From the NCBI RefSeq assembly GCF_009711465.1, contig NZ_SMME01000862.1, positions 1 to 63,157 of the forward strand: a stretch of DNA of 63,157 nt, in the 5' to 3' direction. The notes beneath the pieces were generated by a model. That model was not told the origin of the DNA and did no database searches. It worked only from the letters and a program-made list of their open reading frames with translations. Shown here in pieces: positions 58,126-63,157 of the stretch. Position 1 is the first letter of the stretch. Every line of letters starts with the position of its first letter. The position numbers and the translations under genes were made by a program. This stretch comes from Parendozoicomonas verongulae (GTDB lineage Bacteria; Pseudomonadota; Gammaproteobacteria; Pseudomonadales; Endozoicomonadaceae).

Positions 58126-59735
58126 TGAGTCACCAGTCTGAGCTGATTGAATCAGATATTATTTCCTATCTGAAACAGCACGAAAATAAAGAATTGCTGC
58201 GCTTTCTGACTTGCGGCAGCGTAGACGACGGAAAAAGCACACTGATTGGGCGTTTACTTCATGACAGCAAAATGATCTTTGAAGATCAGTTAGCTTCTAT
58301 CGAGAGCGATAGCAAAAAAGTCGGCACGCAAGGGGAAAAGCTTGATCTGGCCCTGCTGGTGGATGGTTTGCAAGCTGAAAGGGAGCAGGGCATCACTATT
58401 GATGTAGCGTATCGTTATTTTTCCACTGAAAAGCGCAAGTTTATTATTGCCGATACTCCGGGGCACGAGCAGTACACCCGCAATATGGCTACCGGTGCAT
58501 CCACCTGCGATCTGGCTGTTATTCTGATTGATGCCCGCTACGGTGTGCAGACTCAAACACGACGTCATTCGTTTATTGCCAGTCTGCTGGGTATCAAGCA
58601 TATTGTGGTGGCCGTCAATAAAATGGATCTTGTGGATTATAGTCAGGACACTTTCGAAAATATCCGCAATGATTATCTGGATTTTGCCGAGCCGTTAACG
58701 ACGGATAGCGCTATGGGTGATATTCGCTTCGTACCCATGTCTGCTCTCGATGGCGATAATGTTGTGAACCCCAGCCCCAATATGGTCTGGTATGAGGGTA
58801 AAACGCTGATGCAGATTCTTGAGTCGGTAGACATTGCTGATGATAAGAATCTGGATGATTTTCGCCTTCCGGTTCAATATGTGAACCGTCCGAATCTGAA
58901 CTTCCGTGGTTTTGCCGGAACGATTGCTTCCGGTGTTATAAGCACGGGAGAAGAACTTAAGGTTCTTCCTTCTGGCAAAACAAGCCGTGTAAAGGAGATT
59001 GTGACATTTGATGGCAATCTGGAACAGGCGTTTGCCGGTCAGGCTGTTACCCTGACACTGGAAGATGAAATTGATATCAGTCGTGGAGATATGCTGGTAT
59101 CGACACAAAACATACCAGAGCAGGCCCGTGAGCTGGATGCCACTGTTGTGTGGATGTCTGAGCAACCATTGCAACCCGGGCGTCAGTATGAAATCAAACT
59201 GGGTGCGTTCAGCTCAACAGGGCAGGTGAGTAATATTCACCATCGTATCGATGTGAATACTCTGGAAGAGCAGTCAACTTCGCAGCTGGCTTTGAATGAG
59301 ATTGGTGTTTGCCATCTCTCCCTCACCCGTGCAGTAGCCTTTGATGCATATCGCAATAACCGTGCAACTGGCTCATTTATTGTCATTGACCGTTTGACCA
59401 ATGCCACCGTTGGCGCAGGCATGATTAACGGTAAGACTGAGTCTGGAAAGCTCGGTAAAGTTTCCGCAGCTGAACGGGCAGCCCGTCTTGGTCAGAATGC
59501 GGCTGTTATTGAGCTGACTGATGCCTCCCTGAGACAACTGCAGGACATGGAGCGACAGCTCTTCAGTTACGGCTTGTTTCCAGTGATCAGCCTGGGAAGC
59601 AGCCTTGAGATTGAACAGCTCATGCGCAATCAGGGGCTAGTGGTTTTAACGCACAATGCCCACTCTCCGGATGCCGTCCGTTTGGAGTTTCAGGAGAATC
59701 TGGCAAAGCACATCTCAAATCTGGTTTCTCTGTAA
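58125..59735 (+). CDS. cysN: Sulfate adenylyltransferase GTPase subunit with C-terminal extension
   Basis: This 536-aa elongation-factor-like GTPase couples GTP hydrolysis to APS synthesis by CysD. G motifs: [17 protein letters not shown] and NKMD. The EF-Tu-like domains end at about residue 449. The last 87 residues (from [15 protein letters not shown]) are extra compared with E. coli CysN of 475 aa. They resemble the start of the CysC domain of CysNC fusions (RAARLGQ.PAV..LTG, then ERQLF..G) but lack the P-loop GLSGSGKST. It therefore looks like a decayed APS kinase. No cysC follows. Confidence 0.95.
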   Translation: MSHQSELIESDIISYLKQHENKELLRFLTCGSVDDGKSTLIGRLLHDSKMIFEDQLASIESDSKKVGTQGEKLDLALLVDGLQAEREQGITIDVAYRYFSTEKRKFIIADTPGHEQYTRNMATGASTCDLAVILIDARYGVQTQTRRHSFIASLLGIKHIVVAVNKMDLVDYSQDTFENIRNDYLDFAEPLTTDSAMGDIRFVPMSALDGDNVVNPSPNMVWYEGKTLMQILESVDIADDKNLDDFRLPVQYVNRPNLNFRGFAGTIASGVISTGEELKVLPSGKTSRVKEIVTFDGNLEQAFAGQAVTLTLEDEIDISRGDMLVSTQNIPEQARELDATVVWMSEQPLQPGRQYEIKLGAFSSTGQVSNIHHRIDVNTLEEQSTSQLALNEIGVCHLSLTRAVAFDAYRNNRATGSFIVIDRLTNATVGAGMINGKTESGKLGKVSAAERAARLGQNAAVIELTDASLRQLQDMERQLFSYGLFPVISLGSSLEIEQLMRNQGLVVLTHNAHSPDAVRLEFQENLAKHISNLVSL

Positions 59736-59774
59736 CCAGAGTGCTTTTTTTAACAACTCGTTTCTTTTCAAACA

Positions 59775-59807
59775 ATCAGCCCGGTTAAATGCCGGGCTGA
59801 TGTTTTT
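59775..59807 (+). terminator. Terminator of cysDN
   Basis: A perfect 10-bp stem ATCAGCCCGG/CCGGGCTGAT with a 7-nt loop, then GTTTTT. It lies 39 nt after the cysN stop. Confidence 0.9.
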
Positions 59808-60253
59808 GAGTCAGCATGCAAATGGATTTTCAGTAAATTTATTGTCAGCAAACCTTGCTGCTGAAGACTTTTTTTCTGGATAGATATCATGACTGAATAA
59901 CGCTCTACTGGTTTATATTGCCGTATTTTTGTAAAAGGGTGGTTATTCTTACTGAATAATGTGGTTTCTTAAGAGTAAGTCGGAAATTAAGTGATATATT
60001 CTGGCTCTATATATGCTGTCTGACGGAGTGATATTGGGCAGCTGTTGGTTAAAGCTTGGGAGACTACTTATATTGCCACTTGGATATTGTGGCTAATATA
60101 ACCTGACATAGGTCATCGCCCCGCGTTTACCAAAGACGTACTATTGCGGCGTATACACTAAATTTCTCTGCACTTCTCTATACCAGAAGCTGACTTTGTT
60201 CGGGTTTCTGGTTGAGGTGGTTGTTCCATCATCTAGAGCCTTTTGGAGCCAGG
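59808..60253. other. AT-rich intergenic region before kbl
   Basis: About 450 bp between the cysDN terminator and kbl. It presumably holds the kbl-tdh promoter, but I see no strong -35/-10 pair, repeat, hairpin or ORF with a ribosome binding site. Confidence 0.4.
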
Positions 60254-61450
60254 ATGAAATCTGCATTTTATGATCAGCTCACCAACCAACTGGATGAGCT
60301 TAAGCAGCAAGGCCTTTACAAGGACGAGCGCGTTATTACTTCCCAGCAGTCTTCCGACATTACTGTGACTGGTGGCGAACAGGTTCTTAACTTCTGTGCC
60401 AACAACTACCTTGGTCTGGCAAACGCCCCTGAGCTGATCGAAGCTGGCCAGAAAGCTCTGGACAAGTACGGCTACGGCATGGCGTCTGTACGCTTTATCT
60501 GTGGTACTCAGGATGTTCACAAGGAACTGGAACAGCGTTTGTCCAGCTTTCTGGGTATGGAAGACACCATCTTGTACTCCTCCTGCTTCGATGCAAACGC
60601 AGGCCTGTTCGAGACTCTGCTGAGTGCTGAAGATGCCATCATCAGTGATTCCCTGAATCATGCCTCCATCATCGATGGTGTGCGTCTGTGCAAGGCCAAG
60701 CGTTTCCGCTACGCCAACAACGATCTGGAGTCTCTGGAAGAACAGCTGAAAGCCGCTGACGAAGCCGGTGCTCGCCACAAGATGATCGCCACCGACGGCG
60801 TATTCTCCATGGACGGCATCATCGCAAACCTGAAGGGCATCTGCGATCTGGCTGACAAGTACAACGCTCTGGTTATGGTTGACGACTCCCATGCTGTTGG
60901 TTTCGTTGGCGACAAGGGCCGTGGTACTCACGAATACTGTGAAGTGATGAGCCGTGTAGACATCATCACCGGTACTCTGGGTAAGGCTATGGGTGGCGCT
61001 TCCGGCGGTTACACCGCTGCCAGGAAGGAAGTGATTGACTGGCTGCGTAACCGCTCCCGTCCCTATCTGTTCTCCAACACGCTGTGCCCAACTATTGCAT
61101 CTGCCACCCTGAAGGTGCTGGACATGCTGGAAGAAGGCGACGATGTACGCGTGCGTCTGCGTGAAAATGCAGCTTACTTCCGCACAGAAATGGAAAAGCA
61201 CGGCTTCACTCTGGCTGGTAAAGACCACCCAATCATTCCAGTGATGCTGGGCGATGCAACCTTGGCAAAAGATTTTGCTGATCGCATGCTGAAAGAAGGC
61301 ATCTACGTTATCGCGTTCAGCTTCCCTGTTGTTCCAAACGGCAAGGCCCGTATCCGTACCCAAATGTCCGCTGCTCACACCAAAGAGCAGATTGACCGTG
61401 CCGTTGCAGCCTTTGTTAAGGTTGGCGTTGAGCTGAAGGTTATCGGTTAA
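60254..61450 (+). CDS. kbl: 2-amino-3-ketobutyrate CoA ligase
   Basis: This 398-aa PLP enzyme splits 2-amino-3-ketobutyrate with CoA into glycine and acetyl-CoA, the second step of threonine breakdown. The PLP Lys lies in [14 protein letters not shown]; the cofactor-binding [11 protein letters not shown] and NNYLGLAN are clear. The ATG behind TGGAGCCAGG (MKSAFYDQL) matches the E. coli length. tdh follows after 26 bp. Confidence 0.97.
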   Translation: MKSAFYDQLTNQLDELKQQGLYKDERVITSQQSSDITVTGGEQVLNFCANNYLGLANAPELIEAGQKALDKYGYGMASVRFICGTQDVHKELEQRLSSFLGMEDTILYSSCFDANAGLFETLLSAEDAIISDSLNHASIIDGVRLCKAKRFRYANNDLESLEEQLKAADEAGARHKMIATDGVFSMDGIIANLKGICDLADKYNALVMVDDSHAVGFVGDKGRGTHEYCEVMSRVDIITGTLGKAMGGASGGYTAARKEVIDWLRNRSRPYLFSNTLCPTIASATLKVLDMLEEGDDVRVRLRENAAYFRTEMEKHGFTLAGKDHPIIPVMLGDATLAKDFADRMLKEGIYVIAFSFPVVPNGKARIRTQMSAAHTKEQIDRAVAAFVKVGVELKVIG

Positions 61451-61476
61451 GACGAGTCTTAAAGGAGTTATTCCAC

Positions 61477-62514
61477 ATGGCAAAAATGAAAACTCTGGCC
61501 AAGCTGCATGCCAAGAAAGGCATCTGGATGGACGAAAAGGACATCCCGACTCCTGGCCATAACGATGTTCTGGTAAAAATCCACAAAACTGCGATCTGTG
61601 GTACCGACATCCACATCTACAACTGGGATGAATGGTCCCAGAAGACTATTCCACTGGGCATGACCGTAGGCCACGAATTTTCCGGTGAGATCGTAGAGCT
61701 GGGTCAGGAAGTACAAGGCTTCAAAGTCGGCGATCGCGTATCCGGTGAAGGCCACCTGGTGTGCGGGCATTGCCGTAACTGCCGTGCTGGCCGTCGTCAT
61801 CTGTGTCGTAACACTCAGGGCGTTGGTGTAAATCGTCAGGGCTGCTTTGCTGAGTATCTGTGTATTCCTGCTGCCAACGTATTCCCTCTGCCAGACGATA
61901 TCAGCGATGACATGGCGTCCATCTTTGATCCATACGGCAACGCTGTTCACACAGCTCTGCAGTTCGACATGGTTGGAGAAGACGTTCTGGTAACTGGTGC
62001 CGGCCCAATCGGCATCATGGCTGCAGCTGTTGCCAAGCACGCCGGTGCGCGCAACGTTGTGATCACTGATGTGAACGAATACCGCCTTTCTCTGGCTCGT
62101 GAAATGGGCGTGACCCGTGCTGTGAACGTTGCTGAAGAGAAGCTCGATGACGTGATGAAAGAGCTGGGTATGACCGAAGGGTTTGACGTTGGTCTGGAAA
62201 TGTCCGGTAACGGTCACGCTTTCAACCAGATGCTGGAACTGATGAACCACGGTGGCAAGGTTTCCATCCTGGGCATCCCTGCAGAAGGCACTATGATTGA
62301 CTGGAATCAGGTGATCTTCAAGATGCTGACACTGAAAGGCATCTACGGCCGTGAAATGTTTGAAACCTGGTACAAGATGGGCAGCATGCTGCAGTCCGGC
62401 CTGAACCTGGACCCAATCATTACCCACCGTTACCCAGTGTCCAAGTTCGAAGAAGCTTTCGAGATTATGGCTGGTGGTAAGTCCGGTAAGATCGTTCTGG
62501 ATTGGACTGAGTAA
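61477..62514 (+). CDS. tdh: L-threonine 3-dehydrogenase
   Basis: This 345-aa zinc-dependent alcohol dehydrogenase family enzyme oxidises threonine to 2-amino-3-ketobutyrate with NAD+, feeding Kbl. Catalytic zinc ligands are in [13 protein letters not shown] and GHEFSGEIV; structural zinc is bound by [15 protein letters not shown]. The NAD fold is [27 protein letters not shown] lies nine bases before the ATG. Confidence 0.97.
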   Translation: MAKMKTLAKLHAKKGIWMDEKDIPTPGHNDVLVKIHKTAICGTDIHIYNWDEWSQKTIPLGMTVGHEFSGEIVELGQEVQGFKVGDRVSGEGHLVCGHCRNCRAGRRHLCRNTQGVGVNRQGCFAEYLCIPAANVFPLPDDISDDMASIFDPYGNAVHTALQFDMVGEDVLVTGAGPIGIMAAAVAKHAGARNVVITDVNEYRLSLAREMGVTRAVNVAEEKLDDVMKELGMTEGFDVGLEMSGNGHAFNQMLELMNHGGKVSILGIPAEGTMIDWNQVIFKMLTLKGIYGREMFETWYKMGSMLQSGLNLDPIITHRYPVSKFEEAFEIMAGGKSGKIVLDWTE

Positions 62515-62548
62515 CTCCATACACTCTCATAATGCGACCCTTTTCCCC

Positions 62549-62577
62549 AAAGGGAGCGAGTAATCGCTCCCTTTTTT
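62549..62577 (+). terminator. Terminator of kbl-tdh
   Basis: Stem AAAGGGAGCGA/TCGCTCCCTTT with a GTAA loop and a run of six T. It lies 35 nt after the tdh stop. Confidence 0.93.
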
Positions 62578-62728
62578 ATAAACAAAAGTTGTCGTGTCTG
62601 CTATTTTTTTCAGACCTGTCTGGCGAGTAGTGGCATCAACCGAATGCGCTCAAATAAAAGACAAGCTTATAACAAAACGAAACTCTCCTGCGCCGACATT
62701 ATCTGTGTGAATTTGATGGAGACGTTGA

Positions 62729-63157
62729 ATGGAACTAAAGGCAAGGTTGAGAGGTAAAGTTAAAAAAACTGCACACTGCTTTGCCAAAGGGGTTTTACTT
62801 CTCAGTGCTTCCTCATGGATACTTGCCTCTGCAGAACCTCCACCCCTTAAAATATCGGGGTCAGGGCGTCATTCCCTTCCAGCTATTGTTCAATCTCCTC
62901 ATGTTCCAATATCCTCCCCAAAGCACTGGCTTGAAGTCGGACTCCATCAATTGACAAGTAAAAGAGGTTCATGCTGTTCAAGCAATTCCTCCACTTATAA
63001 TGTCAGTCCTCTTATGGGGAGTTCTCCGGATGTCAGCCTTGCACTGACACGATCAGGTTCATTCGATCATCAGGATGTGGCCACAGGGCAGATAAAGTAT
63101 CACCAAAGGGAGTACTGGCATCGTCACTCCCAAGGTTCATTGTTTCACTCTCTTCCC
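62729..63157 (+). CDS. Unknown exported protein, cut by the window end
   Basis: A frame open to the last base encodes at least 143 aa. GGAG lies eight bases before the ATG. The start has the shape of a Sec signal peptide: basic MELKARLRGKVKKTAH, hydrophobic GVLLLSASSWILASA, likely cut at ASA-E. The mature part is rich in Ser, His and Pro, with a CC pair in RGSCCSSNSS. I recognise no domain. The rest of the gene lies outside the window. Confidence 0.7.
   Translation, partial: MELKARLRGKVKKTAHCFAKGVLLLSASSWILASAEPPPLKISGSGRHSLPAIVQSPHVPISSPKHWLEVGLHQLTSKRGSCCSSNSSTYNVSPLMGSSPDVSLALTRSGSFDHQDVATGQIKYHQREYWHRHSQGSLFHSLP

Noticed and set aside
60233..62520. Long open frames on the reverse strand opposite kbl and tdh
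   Set aside because: Same antisense effect of strong codon bias in kbl and tdh; compositions are implausible and no start signal is seen.

Overview
The window looks like chromosomal core DNA of a marine gammaproteobacterium of the Oceanospirillales type. An Endozoicomonas-like animal symbiont would fit best, but I infer this from gene content and protein character, not from a marker gene. Gene order from gatB to cysN largely matches, from memory, the Pseudomonas aeruginosa block PA4484 to PA4442: gatCAB, mreBCD-maf-rng-yhdP-tldD, darP/pmbA, npr-rapZ-ptsN-hpf-rpoN-lptBAC-kdsD, mlaFEDCB-ibaG-murA-hisG-hisD, algW/degS-like, nif3-like, cysDN. There is no rRNA, CRISPR array, prophage or insertion sequence.

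Layout. Bases 1-2600 hold a methyltransferase, a thiolase and a duplicated tRNA-Met/tRNA-Gln unit. Bases 2700-7950 hold a short-type malate:quinone oxidoreductase, a PA4642-like protein, an unknown coiled-coil protein and the purine and uracil salvage genes hpt and upp. Bases 8000-14300 hold fhs plus accessory genes: a STAS protein paired with an unknown membrane protein, a 530-aa unknown protein, and a diacylglycerol-kinase-like protein with an apparent export signal. Bases 14500-17800 are gatCAB. Bases 18160-26150 are mreB and mreCD, separated by a 4.5-kb napFDABC cluster on the opposite strand. Bases 26150-36000 carry maf, rng, yhdP, tldD, darP and pmbA. Bases 36000-46900 carry an orphan peptide-binding protein, mgtE, the nitrogen-PTS/rpoN cluster and the LPS export genes. 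Bases 47000-56990 carry an unknown membrane coiled-coil protein, the mla lipid-transport operon, ibaG, murA, hisGD, a DegS/AlgW protease and a Nif3-like protein. Bases 57000-62600 carry cysDN and kbl-tdh. The window ends inside a new exported protein.

Together the genes cover cell shape and envelope building (mre, lpt, mla, murA, yhdP), respiration (mqo, nap), translation fidelity and ribosome hibernation (gatCAB, darP, hpf), sigma-54/PTS-Ntr control, sulfate activation and threonine catabolism. The most unusual points are the nap insertion between mreB and mreC, an apparent ATT start codon for mreC, a 102-bp three-way-junction palindrome after tldD, a CysN with what looks like a dead APS-kinase remnant, a lipid-kinase homologue with a signal peptide, and several lineage-specific proteins of unknown function.
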